DNA of 64,000 nt, from assembly GCA_947503785.1 (NCBI GenBank), contig CANNFB010000002.1, positions 1 to 64,000 on the forward strand, given 5' to 3'. The DNA is from an uncultured Campylobacterales bacterium (GTDB lineage: Bacteria > Campylobacterota > Campylobacteria > Campylobacterales > Arcobacteraceae). The notes below the pieces were generated by a model. It was not told where the DNA came from. It worked only from the letters and a program-made list of their open reading frames with translations, and searched no databases. The translations under genes were made by a program, and so were the position numbers. This document shows, in pieces, positions 33,896 to 42,962 of this stretch (the stretch's first letter is position 1; the number at the start of each line of letters is the position of its first letter).

Positions 33896-36628
33896 TTAAA
33901 CCTCATCAATTAGAACTTCGTTTTCTTTTAAATAAACTAAATATGAATATACATCTTCAGTTTTAACTATCTCTTTTACAGCTTTTTTATAATATGTTAC
34001 TTGAGTAATATGATCCTGTGATTTTTCCTTAGTTGTTTTATAATCAAAGATATAATATTTTTCTTCTTTATATAAAAGTAAATCTATGATTTTAATTTCA
34101 CCATTATAAACCAAGGCCTGTTCTGTAATAAACTTAGCCTCTCTAATCAAATCAGTAAATAGTTTATTTTCTAAAAGTAATGAAATTCTATTTTTAATAT
34201 TTATAAAATCAATTTCATTTAAGTAGTTTGAATATCTAGTTTTTGCAAGATTTAAACAATAATCTAAATCACTTGAAGTAAAATCATTCATCATTTCCAA
34301 GCAAAAGTGAGTTGCAATACCAAAATATTTAGAATGTAATCTATTATCATCCAAATCTTTTTCTTTTGCTATTTGTTTTTCTTGAACTCCTAAATCCATA
34401 GGAATATACTGAACTTTTTCTTTTTTCTCATAATTTATTGATGCGTTTGTACTTTGTATAATTTGGCCTTGTTTTAGAGCTTTCATACTTAAGATATCAA
34501 AAACTGAAGATTTCTCTTTTTTAAAGATAATCATATTATTTTTTGCACGTGTTAGAGCAACATATAAAATATTTATCTCATCTTCTAAGCTTAAAGCTTT
34601 TTCTTTTGCAATTGCATTTGAGTATTGTTTATTGTAATTTTCATAACCTTTTATTTTATAAAAGATATTTTTTAATTCAACGCTGTCATATTCAAATAGT
34701 AGTGAACTCTTATCACTATTCTTTCTTTTAATTCTATCTAGCAAGATTACAGTATTAAACTCTAAACCTTTTGATTTAAAAATTGTAAGTATCTGTAAAC
34801 CTGAAGATTCACTATTTTCCATAACTGCATCAAGTTTATCTATTTCATAAACGAAATCAACAATGTTATTATATACAGTACTACACTCAATAAACTTCAC
34901 AACATTTTCATCAATTATTTTTAAACTTGTTGCTATTTCTTTTATTAACTCTTGAACTGACTTTTTTCCAACTTCAAAATTTATAGCAAGATTAGTTAAT
35001 ACTTTATTTCCAACTAAAGCATTTAAATTCTCTTTATATATATCTTCTTTAAAATAGATATATTTAATAGCATTAATTACAGCTTTTACATTTTCTTGAT
35101 TGATAAGTTTTGATGTCATCTCTGTTGAAATTTTCAAACTTGGAAATTTATCTTTTAAATAGTTATAAATATTTAAAACATCTGAGTTTGTATAAGTAAG
35201 TATTGCTATATCATTAGAATTAACACCCTCTTTTATCAAAGAGGCAATTCTTGATGCAAGAGTACTAAACTTATCCTCTTCTACTAACTCTTTATCTTCA
35301 ATAACCTCAACATAACCACCTTTTCTAATTGACAACTGATCATAATATTCATATGAAGGTAAATTTATAAATAATGAATTTACAAAGTTTATAACATTTT
35401 CACATGATCTATAGTTTGTATTTAGTACCTCAACTTCTAAGGTTTCATTTGTATTTGCAACATAATCAAAAAGCTCTCTTTTACCACCTCTAAATCTATA
35501 AATAGATTGTTTTGTATCTCCTACATAGAAAAATGTTTTAAACTTAGTTTGATCTCCGGATAAAACTTCTTTTATTAGTGGTTCTAAAATTTTATATTGT
35601 AAAAGTGAAGTATCTTGAAATTCGTCCATTAAAATATGAGAAAATTTTGAATCTAATCTAAAATATAGAAACTCTTTATCAATTTTTGTTGATAGTAGTT
35701 CATAAACTAAATTTGATATATCATTAAACTCTAAATAGTTTTTATTTTTATTAAATGTGAGTTTAAAGTTTTTAAACATTAAATAAAGTTCAAAAAGCTT
35801 ACTTAAACTATATCCAGCACGAAGTTTATAATATAAGGAAACTTCTTCTTTAACTGTAACAAAATAACTCTCTAAAGTTTCATTTGAACATTTTTTAAAA
35901 TATGAGTAGTCACTCAATACTTCTTTTGTAAGCCATGTTTTTGTAAATAATTCATCAAAGTTTTCAAAATCAACTGCTTTTTTTGCAGAATTACTTGCAA
36001 GGTCACAATTTAATATTGCTTCTTTTATTTTATAAGAGCTATTTAAAACCTGTTCTTTTTGTACATTTATTAATTCACTATCAATATCAACTATTTCAAT
36101 ATTTTCGTTCTTTTCTAATAAATTTTTAAATAAATCAAAAATTGAATTAAATTTCTTTTTTTCATATAGAGAGAAATCGATTAAAGAGTCAAACTGTTTT
36201 GAATCAAGTGATTGTAAAAACCTCATTGATAAAGATTCTATATCATCTTCTTTTATTTCAAAGTCATCTGATATTCCAATATAGCCACAGAATTCTCTTA
36301 ATATATTGTTAATAAACTTATCAATTGTATAAATTGTTAAATGTGCATTTGTAAAAGATTTTATTAAAAAGTTTTTCTTTCCTAATATTTCTTCTTTACT
36401 TAGTTCAGATTCATTTATAATCGCATTTAAGTATGCTTCATCATCACCTAGAGTTAAAAGAGTATTATATATTCTTTCACTCATTTCATTGGCAGCTTTA
36501 TTTGTAAAAGTAAGTGTCAATATTTCATTTGGTTTTGCATCTAATAGTAACAATGTAATATATCGTACTGTTAAAGCAAATGTTTTACCAGAACCTGCGC
36601 TGGCTTTAAGTGCTAAAAATTTTTTCAT
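33896..36628 (-). CDS. addA: AddA/RecB-like helicase-nuclease
   Basis: A UvrD-type (SF1A) helicase with a C-terminal nuclease, 910 residues, acting in double-strand break repair with an AddB partner not in this window. Walker A is LKASAGSGKTFAL (residues 7-19), Walker B is ILMDEFQDTS (near 334), motif III is FYVGDTKQSIYRFRGG, and late helicase motifs include NILYVALTRAKNNM. The nuclease core is IIDLLLY, then YYIFDYKT (near 850) with the following glutamine in HITQVTYYKKAV, a complete PD-(D/E)xK set. It starts one base from the first ATG that a divergent gene could use. RecB is the alternative name; the length and phylum favour AddA. Confidence 0.88.
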   Translation of the reverse strand: MKKFLALKASAGSGKTFALTVRYITLLLLDAKPNEILTLTFTNKAANEMSERIYNTLLTLGDDEAYLNAIINESELSKEEILGKKNFLIKSFTNAHLTIYTIDKFINNILREFCGYIGISDDFEIKEDDIESLSMRFLQSLDSKQFDSLIDFSLYEKKKFNSIFDLFKNLLEKNENIEIVDIDSELINVQKEQVLNSSYKIKEAILNCDLASNSAKKAVDFENFDELFTKTWLTKEVLSDYSYFKKCSNETLESYFVTVKEEVSLYYKLRAGYSLSKLFELYLMFKNFKLTFNKNKNYLEFNDISNLVYELLSTKIDKEFLYFRLDSKFSHILMDEFQDTSLLQYKILEPLIKEVLSGDQTKFKTFFYVGDTKQSIYRFRGGKRELFDYVANTNETLEVEVLNTNYRSCENVINFVNSLFINLPSYEYYDQLSIRKGGYVEVIEDKELVEEDKFSTLASRIASLIKEGVNSNDIAILTYTNSDVLNIYNYLKDKFPSLKISTEMTSKLINQENVKAVINAIKYIYFKEDIYKENLNALVGNKVLTNLAINFEVGKKSVQELIKEIATSLKIIDENVVKFIECSTVYNNIVDFVYEIDKLDAVMENSESSGLQILTIFKSKGLEFNTVILLDRIKRKNSDKSSLLFEYDSVELKNIFYKIKGYENYNKQYSNAIAKEKALSLEDEINILYVALTRAKNNMIIFKKEKSSVFDILSMKALKQGQIIQSTNASINYEKKEKVQYIPMDLGVQEKQIAKEKDLDDNRLHSKYFGIATHFCLEMMNDFTSSDLDYCLNLAKTRYSNYLNEIDFINIKNRISLLLENKLFTDLIREAKFITEQALVYNGEIKIIDLLLYKEEKYYIFDYKTTKEKSQDHITQVTYYKKAVKEIVKTEDVYSYLVYLKENEVLIDEV

Positions 36629-36704
36629 AATGAATAATACAACAGTAAAAATTATAAGCCACTATATTTATAGTTATATTTGGTCTATCTTTACTAAACT
36701 TCGC

Positions 36705-36710
36705 TATAAT
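36705..36710 (+). promoter_or_regulatory. Predicted -10 box for the diguanylate cyclase gene
   Basis: TTCGCTATAAT, 28 bases before the ATT codon I propose as start. It lies downstream of the ATG at 36630, which argues against that ATG as the real start. Confidence 0.5.
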
Positions 36711-36737
36711 TATATTATTAATTTAAAAGGACTCTTT

Positions 36738-38567
36738 ATTAAAACAAATAATAAAATTATTTTCATTGTTACTTTTATGATATTTATTATGTTTATTTTT
36801 ATGATTCTAAATTTTACCTATAACTTTAGAGATTATGGAATTAAAAATATTGATAACAAAGCGGTTGTTCTTGCTAAAACAATTGAGCATTCACTAACTA
36901 ATCAAATGAATAATGAAGTTATTAATAAAAGAGAGTTATTTTTAAAACAGTTGGAAGAACTTCCTAATATAAATAAAATATGGTTAAATAGACATCAAAA
37001 AGTAATTGATTTATATGGAAAGGGATTAGATTCTGAAACAATAAGTGATGAAATTGATAAAAGAGTTTTAAGTACAGGAATAGAAGAAAAACATTTAAAT
37101 GAATCGCTATTTTCTAATAGCACATATAGAATTACTATCCCATACAAAGCTACATCAAATGGAGCAATTGATTGTATGCGTTGTCATACTAATGCAAAAG
37201 AAGGTGATACCTTAGGAGCTATTTCTATAGTTTTTCCAATTGATGATGTAAAACATACAGGAATTACAACTATAGCTAATACAACAGTGATCGCATTAAT
37301 TTTAATTGTTGCAATAGGCTTTTTAATTAACTATTTAATTTCTCCTTTTTTAATATTATTTGATTCTATTAAAAAAGTTATGAGTAAAGCCCAAAATGGA
37401 GATTATTCAAAAAGAATTAAAGAATCAAAAAATAAAGAGGCCCAAGATGTATCAGTATGGATTAATGTCTTATTACAAAAATTACAAACAGCTTTAGATA
37501 ATATAGATTCAAAAATTTCCATCTTTTTGTCTTCCCACGAAAGTAAAATAAAAGACCCATTAATTAATGCTGAAAATCTTGTAGATAGAATTTCTTTAAT
37601 ATACAAATTTAGAAAAACAATTGAACATGATGAAAAACTAGCTGACATTTATATAAGACTTGCAAGTGTAATTAAATCTAATTTAGATATATCAAATATC
37701 AATATCTTAGAAGCAAATACAAAAACCGGAGAAGTTAGCTATGTTTATATTGAAAAAGAACCATACTGTAATATAGAGAATTTTCCTTGTAGAGCAGATA
37801 AAACTAATGAAATTGTCGATTCTAGTCAATTTGATAATATATGTTCAACATGTAAACTAAGAGATTCAAACTATTTTTGTATTCCCTACTCTATTTCTAA
37901 TGACTTAGATTTAATAATCTCGGTATATCCTCAAGAAAGTTCTCAAATTCCTCTTTTAAGAGAAAAGATGCATTACATAAAAGATTATGTTGAAGCAAGT
38001 AAAACAGTAATTGTAAGTTATAAATTAATGGAAATATTAAAAGAAAATGCCATTACAGATTCCCTTACTAAACTATATAATAGAAAACACTTAGAAGATC
38101 AAATGCCAAAGATTACAGCACAAGCTAATAGAGCTTTAATGTCATTTGGTGTACTAATGTTAGATATTGACCATTTTAAAATGGTTAACGATACTTATGG
38201 ACATGATGTAGGAGATACAGCAATAAAGATAGTTGCTAATACATTAAAAGAAAATACACGAAACTCTGATATTATCGTAAGATTTGGTGGAGAAGAGTTT
38301 GTTGTATTATTGTATAATTGCAAACAAGAGAGTTTATTTAAAATCTGTGAGAAAATTAGAATCGCATTTTCAGAACAAGAAATACCAGCAGGATATGAAA
38401 CAATTACAAAAACTGTAAGTATAGGTGCATCAATGTTCCCACAAGATAACAAAGACTTAAATAAATGTATTAAGTATTCAGATACTGCACTGTACGAGGC
38501 TAAAAATACGGGAAGAAATAAAACAATAATTTACACAAAAGACCTAAATAAAAAAGAGACTAATTAA
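36738..38567 (+). CDS. Membrane diguanylate cyclase with heme-c motif in its sensor domain
   Basis: Makes cyclic di-GMP. From an ATT at 36738 it has about 609 residues; AAAAGGA lies six bases before it, and the -10 box 28 bases before it. Canonical alternatives are ATG 36630, upstream of that promoter, and ATGs inside the first membrane segment. Layout: membrane segment at about 8-30, periplasmic domain with CMRCH (C146, C149, H150) as in heme-bearing Tll0287/DUF3365 sensors, membrane segment at about 175-205, HAMP-like region, a GAF-like region with cysteines 344, 351, 369, 372 and 381, and a GGDEF domain with GGEEF at 517-521. RNSD (508-511) is a product-binding I-site. The CxxCH implies control by redox state, oxygen or nitric oxide. 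Confidence 0.85.
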   Translation: MKTNNKIIFIVTFMIFIMFIFMILNFTYNFRDYGIKNIDNKAVVLAKTIEHSLTNQMNNEVINKRELFLKQLEELPNINKIWLNRHQKVIDLYGKGLDSETISDEIDKRVLSTGIEEKHLNESLFSNSTYRITIPYKATSNGAIDCMRCHTNAKEGDTLGAISIVFPIDDVKHTGITTIANTTVIALILIVAIGFLINYLISPFLILFDSIKKVMSKAQNGDYSKRIKESKNKEAQDVSVWINVLLQKLQTALDNIDSKISIFLSSHESKIKDPLINAENLVDRISLIYKFRKTIEHDEKLADIYIRLASVIKSNLDISNINILEANTKTGEVSYVYIEKEPYCNIENFPCRADKTNEIVDSSQFDNICSTCKLRDSNYFCIPYSISNDLDLIISVYPQESSQIPLLREKMHYIKDYVEASKTVIVSYKLMEILKENAITDSLTKLYNRKHLEDQMPKITAQANRALMSFGVLMLDIDHFKMVNDTYGHDVGDTAIKIVANTLKENTRNSDIIVRFGGEEFVVLLYNCKQESLFKICEKIRIAFSEQEIPAGYETITKTVSIGASMFPQDNKDLNKCIKYSDTALYEAKNTGRNKTIIYTKDLNKKETN

Positions 38568-38605
38568 ATTATTAGCTCTTTTTATCTCATTAAGTCAATT
38601 TTAGA

Positions 38606-38611
38606 TATAAT
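38606..38611 (+). promoter_or_regulatory. Predicted -10 box for argB-thrC
   Basis: TTAGATATAAT, 34 bases before the argB ATG, in a 77-base gap; CAGGAAA precedes the start codon. Confidence 0.5.
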
Positions 38612-38644
38612 CGCAAACTTTAAATAATAATCACAGGAAATAAA

Positions 38645-39556
38645 ATGCAGAAAAAACATCAAAAAGTACAGATTTTACTTGATGCAATTCCTTACATTAA
38701 AAAATTCAATGGAAAAACTATTGTAATTAAATATGGTGGTTCAGCACAGACTAGCCCAGAATTACAAGAAAAATTTGCCGAAGATATTGTTTTACTTTCT
38801 CTTGTTGGAATAAAACCTATAATTGTTCATGGTGGAGGTGCTAGAATTTCTGAGTTATTAGAAAAACTTGATATAAAATCTGAATTTATTGATGGGCACA
38901 GAGTTACTTCAAAAGAGACGATGAGAGTAGTTGAAATGGTTTTATCAGGTGAAATAAATAAGAATCTAACTTCATTACTAAATCATCACGGAGCAAAAGC
39001 TATTGGAATTTCTGGAAAAGATTCTGCAATAATAAAAGCTCAGCCAAAAGATGGCGGAAAATTTGGTTATACAGGTGAAATAATTGAAGTAAATGGTGAT
39101 CTTATAAATAATCTTTTAAATGAAGGATTTATTCCAGTAATTGCTCCAATTGCAGATAGTGCAGAACCTAATCATCCAGGATTTAATATAAATGCGGACT
39201 TTGCAGCTTCAAAAGTTGCTGCTGCTGTTAAGGCTCAAAAAGTTTTATTTTTAACAGATACAGTAGGTGTTTTAAACAAAGAAGGTAAACTTCTTACATC
39301 TTTAGATAAAGAAGATGTTGATGCGTACATAAAAGATGAAACAATTGCAGGTGGTATGATTCCTAAAGTTGATGCATGTATTCAAGCAATACATAATGGT
39401 GTTAATAAAGCCCATATAATTGATGGAAGAGTTGAACATTCAATTTTACTTGAATTATTTACAAGTGATGGTATTGGAACACAATTTTTAAGAAGAGATA
39501 ATCCTAATAATGGGATTGATATTGATAAATTATTAAATGAAAAAATAAAGGCATAA
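38645..39556 (+). CDS. argB: Acetylglutamate kinase
   Basis: Second step of arginine synthesis: phosphorylates N-acetylglutamate. It has 303 residues in the amino-acid kinase fold. Motifs: KTIVIKYGGSAQ at the N-terminus, KPIIVHGGGARISELL for the ATP phosphates, GFNINADFAASKVA, and the nucleotide site GGMIPKVDACIQA. The N-terminal helix (QKKHQKVQILLDAIPYIKKF) is of the kind found in arginine-inhibited, hexameric enzymes. It is followed by thrC after two bases, so they share a transcript. Confidence 0.96.
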   Translation: MQKKHQKVQILLDAIPYIKKFNGKTIVIKYGGSAQTSPELQEKFAEDIVLLSLVGIKPIIVHGGGARISELLEKLDIKSEFIDGHRVTSKETMRVVEMVLSGEINKNLTSLLNHHGAKAIGISGKDSAIIKAQPKDGGKFGYTGEIIEVNGDLINNLLNEGFIPVIAPIADSAEPNHPGFNINADFAASKVAAAVKAQKVLFLTDTVGVLNKEGKLLTSLDKEDVDAYIKDETIAGGMIPKVDACIQAIHNGVNKAHIIDGRVEHSILLELFTSDGIGTQFLRRDNPNNGIDIDKLLNEKIKA

Positions 39557-39558
39557 AG

Positions 39559-41040
39559 ATGAATTTTATTGAAACAAGAGGAAATGATGGAGTAATGCCA
39601 GAAGAAGTTGCTTTTAGTGAAGCTATATTAAATCCAAGTGCTTCTTTTGGTGGACTATATGTACCAAAGGAATTACCACAATTAGAAAAAGATTTCATTA
39701 TTAATCATATTGATAAAAGCTATAAAGAACTAGCCTATGATATTTTAAAAGCTTTTAAAATTGACATAAATGAAGAAGAGATAAATAAGGCACTTAGTCT
39801 TTATGACAACTTTGATGATGCCTCAAATCCATGTCCAGTCGTAAAAGTTAAAGATGACTTATTTGTACATGAACAGTATCATGGACCAACAAGAGCTTTT
39901 AAAGATATGGCATTACAGCCTTTTGGTTCAATTCTTTCTTCAATTGCAAAAAAAAGAAATGAAAACTATCTAATTCTTGCAGCAACTTCAGGTGATACTG
40001 GACCAGCAGCTTTAAATACTTTTAGAAATAAAGAGAATATTCAAGTAGCTTGTCTTTACCCTCAAGGTGGAACATCTGATGTTCAAAGATTACAAATGGT
40101 TTGTGAAGATGGCAAGAATTTAAAGGTTATTGGAATAAAAGGAAACTTTGATGATGCGCAGTCTGCACTTAAAAAACTACTAGCTTCAAAAAGTTTTAAA
40201 GAAGAGTTACAACGTGATGGAATAAAACTATCAGCTGCAAATTCTGTAAACTTTGGAAGAATTATATTTCAAATAATTTATCACTTCTGGTCATATATTC
40301 AATTACTAAAACAAGAAGAAATCAAAATGGATGAAAAAATCTATTTAGTAGTACCTTCTGGAAACTTTGGAAATGTATTAGGTGGTTTTTATGCAAAAAC
40401 AATGGGAGTTCCTGTTGAAAAATTTTTAGTAGCTTCAAATGAAAATAATATCTTAACTCAATGGATTAATACAGGTATTTATGATATTAGAGGGAAAGAG
40501 TTAAAACTTACAAAATCTCCTGCTATGGATATATTAAAATCATCAAATATTGAAAGAGTGATGTTTTCACTATATGGAGCACAAAGAACAAAAGAGTTAT
40601 TAGAAGATTTAAATGAAAATAATATCTTTAAAATGACAAATGAAGAAACATTAAAGCTTCAAGAAGAGTTTTCAGCTGTTAACTCAGATGATGCTTATGG
40701 TCAAAAAGTGATTAAAGAGTTCTTAGATGATGGATATTTAATGGATCCTCATACAGCCACTTGTTTAAAAGCATATGAAGAATTAAGACAAAAAGATTTA
40801 AAAACAGTAATTTATTCAACTGCTGAGTGGACAAAATTTTCACCAACAGTTTTAAATTCATTAAATCAAAATGATACAAGATACTCAGATAAAGAAGCAT
40901 TAGATGAAATTTCATCAAAATATAATGCAAACTTACCTCAAAGTATTAAAGATTTGTTTAACTCAAAAATAAATCATGATTCAATTATTAATAAAGAAGA
41001 TATAGAATCACAAATCGTAAAGTTTATTAGAGAGTCATAA
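39559..41040 (+). CDS. thrC: Threonine synthase
   Basis: Converts O-phosphohomoserine to threonine with pyridoxal phosphate. It has 493 residues, the long class found in Campylobacterota and enterobacteria. The PLP lysine is in HGPTRAFKDMALQPFG, the phosphate site is in SGDTGPAALNTF, and ANSVNFGRIIFQI follows. It begins two bases after argB with an AAAGGCATAAAG leader. Its product is also the substrate of the ilvA enzyme encoded 6 kb upstream. An imperfect hairpin (ATTAGAG / CTCTAAT, 41026-41051) overlaps the stop codon. Confidence 0.95.
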   Translation: MNFIETRGNDGVMPEEVAFSEAILNPSASFGGLYVPKELPQLEKDFIINHIDKSYKELAYDILKAFKIDINEEEINKALSLYDNFDDASNPCPVVKVKDDLFVHEQYHGPTRAFKDMALQPFGSILSSIAKKRNENYLILAATSGDTGPAALNTFRNKENIQVACLYPQGGTSDVQRLQMVCEDGKNLKVIGIKGNFDDAQSALKKLLASKSFKEELQRDGIKLSAANSVNFGRIIFQIIYHFWSYIQLLKQEEIKMDEKIYLVVPSGNFGNVLGGFYAKTMGVPVEKFLVASNENNILTQWINTGIYDIRGKELKLTKSPAMDILKSSNIERVMFSLYGAQRTKELLEDLNENNIFKMTNEETLKLQEEFSAVNSDDAYGQKVIKEFLDDGYLMDPHTATCLKAYEELRQKDLKTVIYSTAEWTKFSPTVLNSLNQNDTRYSDKEALDEISSKYNANLPQSIKDLFNSKINHDSIINKEDIESQIVKFIRES

Positions 41041-41124
41041 GACACTCTAATAATTACTACAAGTACACACTATCTTAGTATATGTGTATAAATTTCCCAA
41101 ATCATAGTATTAACATAGCAATTC

Positions 41125-41138
41125 CTGACACAGGTCAA
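41125..41138 (+). promoter_or_regulatory. CRP/FNR-family binding site candidate upstream of petABC
   Basis: CTGAC-ACAG-GTCAA is a near-perfect palindrome (four of five pairs) of the TTGAC-N4-GTCAA type used by CRP/FNR-family activators. Its centre, 41131.5, lies 41.5 bases before the start predicted from the TATAAT box at 41161-41166. That is the class II activator position. The rest of the 161-base gap is AT-rich. Confidence 0.42.
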
Positions 41139-41160
41139 TTTATTTTAAGAGAAAACACAA

Positions 41161-41166
41161 TATAAT
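41161..41166 (+). promoter_or_regulatory. Predicted -10 box for petABC
   Basis: CACAATATAAT, 35 bases before the petA ATG. No -35 box lies at the right distance; the CRP/FNR-like site occupies that place. Confidence 0.5.
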
Positions 41167-41201
41167 AAGTGGATTTTAATTTTAAAAAAAGGAAGCCAAA
41201 T

Positions 41202-41708
41202 ATGTCTAAAGAAACTAATAGACGAGATTTTCTTGGTTATTCATTTGCTGCAGTTGCTGCAGTGGGTGGTGCTGCGTCACTTGTTGGTATGAAAAGAGCA
41301 TGGGATCCCCTTCCTAGTGTTTTAGCTGGAGGTTTTACAGATGTAGAACTTGGTAGTTTAAAACCTGGAAATCCTGTGACTGTTCAATGGAGAGGAAAGC
41401 CAATTTTCTTACTTAAGAAAACTGCTGAAATGGGAGAAGGTCCTAGAGATTTAATAATCGGTTCTGACAGATTTACTGTTGCAATTGGGTTATGTACTCA
41501 CTTAGGTTGTATTCCTGCATGGAAGAAAGATATGTGGAAATGTGCATGTCACGGGGGAGAGTTTAATGCAAATGGAACTCAAACTTTTGGACCACCTCCA
41601 AGACCTCTTGATTTACCTCCGTTTAGTGTAAAAGGAACATCTATCACTTTAGGTGAAGAAGGTCCTGAATTCAAAAAAATCGCTGCGTCGATTATGGCAA
41701 AGGGGTAA
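41202..41708 (+). CDS. petA: Ubiquinol/menaquinol-cytochrome c reductase, Rieske iron-sulfur subunit
   Basis: Carries the [2Fe-2S] cluster of the cytochrome bc1 complex. From the ATG at 41202 it has 168 residues; AAGGAAG lies before it, whereas the upstream GTG at 41169 has no site and directly follows the promoter. The N-terminus is a twin-arginine signal-anchor (ETNRRDFLGYSFAAVAAVGG). The cluster ligands are in LCTHLGCIP and CACHGGEF. GPPPRPLDLPPF is the conserved proline loop after the cluster. First gene of petABC; petB starts three bases after it. Confidence 0.96.
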   Translation: MSKETNRRDFLGYSFAAVAAVGGAASLVGMKRAWDPLPSVLAGGFTDVELGSLKPGNPVTVQWRGKPIFLLKKTAEMGEGPRDLIIGSDRFTVAIGLCTHLGCIPAWKKDMWKCACHGGEFNANGTQTFGPPPRPLDLPPFSVKGTSITLGEEGPEFKKIAASIMAKG

Positions 41709-41711
41709 GCA

Positions 41712-42962
41712 ATGGCAAAATTCGAAAAAGCTAACTCTGTTGGTGAATGGTTAGACCAAAGATTAAATACTACAACATTCAATAAAGTTATGATGACTGA
41801 ATATTGGATTCCAAAAGATATTAACTTCTTATGGGCAATGGGTGTATTATTAGCTACAACTTTTGGTATCTTAATCATCTCAGGTATTTTCTTAATGATG
41901 TATTACAAGCCAGATATTGGTTTAGCATTTGATTCTGTTAACTACACAATTATGCAAGAAGTTGCATTTGGTTGGTTATTTAGACATATGCATGGTGTTG
42001 CAGCTTCTGTTGTATTCTTAGTTATTTATATTCACATGTTTACAGGAATTTACTATGGTTCTTATAAACAAGGGAGAGAAATGATTTGGATTTCAGGTAT
42101 GTTATTATTTATGACATTCTCTGCTGCTGGATTCTCTGGATATATGCTACCATGGGGACAAATGTCTTACTGGGCTGCTATGGTTATTACAAACTTATTT
42201 GGTGGAGTTCCTGTAATTGGTGATGCTTTAGTTGTATGGATTAGAGGTGACTTTAATGTTGCTGATGCAACTTTAACTAGATTCTTTATGTTACATGTAT
42301 TCTTATTACCTATTACAATTATGGGTATTATTGCATTACACTTCTATACATTAAGAATTCCTCATGTTAATAATCAATCTTCTGAAGAGTTTGATTTTGA
42401 TGAAGAAGCTGAAAAATATTTAGCAGGAAATAAAAAAGAGTCAAAGGTTATTCCTTTCTGGCCTGTATTTATTTCTAAAGATTTAGCTGTTTTAGGTGTA
42501 TTCTTAATTTTCTATTTCTATCTAGTATTCTTCCATTATAACTTCGCAATGGATCCTGTTAACTTCGATCCTGCTGATAATATGGTTACACCTGCTCACA
42601 TTTATCCTGAGTGGTATTTCTTATGGTCGTATGAAGTGTTAAGAGGTTTCTTCTTTGATATTGCTGGATTTAAAGCATTTGATATTGGATTAATTGCCTT
42701 TGCATTTGCAAATGGTATTTTCTTAGTTCTACCTTGGTTAGATAGAGATCCTGCAATTCTACCAGCACATAAAAGACCTGTGTTCTTTATTTGGTTCTGG
42801 GTATTAATGGCAGATTTAATTGTACTTACTGTTTATGGTAAATTACCACCAACAGGTGTAAATGCATGGGTTGGATTCTTTGCCGCAACATTATTTATTA
42901 TTTTATTCTTGGTATTACCAATTGTAACAAAAATAGACGCTAAGAGAAGGGGATCATTATAA
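41712..42962 (+). CDS. petB: Cytochrome b of the bc1 complex
   Basis: Membrane core that holds both b hemes and the two quinone sites, 416 residues with about eight to nine membrane segments. Histidines of the heme pairs are in FRHMHGVAASVVFLVIYIH and in MLHVFLLPITIMGIIALHF. The Qo-site motif PEWY is in AHIYPEWYFLW. The loop rich in acidic residues (EEFDFDEEAEKYL) sits on the cytosolic side. It overlaps petC by one base. Confidence 0.96.
   Translation: MAKFEKANSVGEWLDQRLNTTTFNKVMMTEYWIPKDINFLWAMGVLLATTFGILIISGIFLMMYYKPDIGLAFDSVNYTIMQEVAFGWLFRHMHGVAASVVFLVIYIHMFTGIYYGSYKQGREMIWISGMLLFMTFSAAGFSGYMLPWGQMSYWAAMVITNLFGGVPVIGDALVVWIRGDFNVADATLTRFFMLHVFLLPITIMGIIALHFYTLRIPHVNNQSSEEFDFDEEAEKYLAGNKKESKVIPFWPVFISKDLAVLGVFLIFYFYLVFFHYNFAMDPVNFDPADNMVTPAHIYPEWYFLWSYEVLRGFFFDIAGFKAFDIGLIAFAFANGIFLVLPWLDRDPAILPAHKRPVFFIWFWVLMADLIVLTVYGKLPPTGVNAWVGFFAATLFIILFLVLPIVTKIDAKRRGSL

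Noticed and set aside
36489-36737. N-terminal extension of the diguanylate cyclase frame, and start at ATG 36630
   Set aside because: The part before 36630 is antisense to addA, and the stretch 36630-36737 contains the predicted promoter; neither looks like protein of this family.
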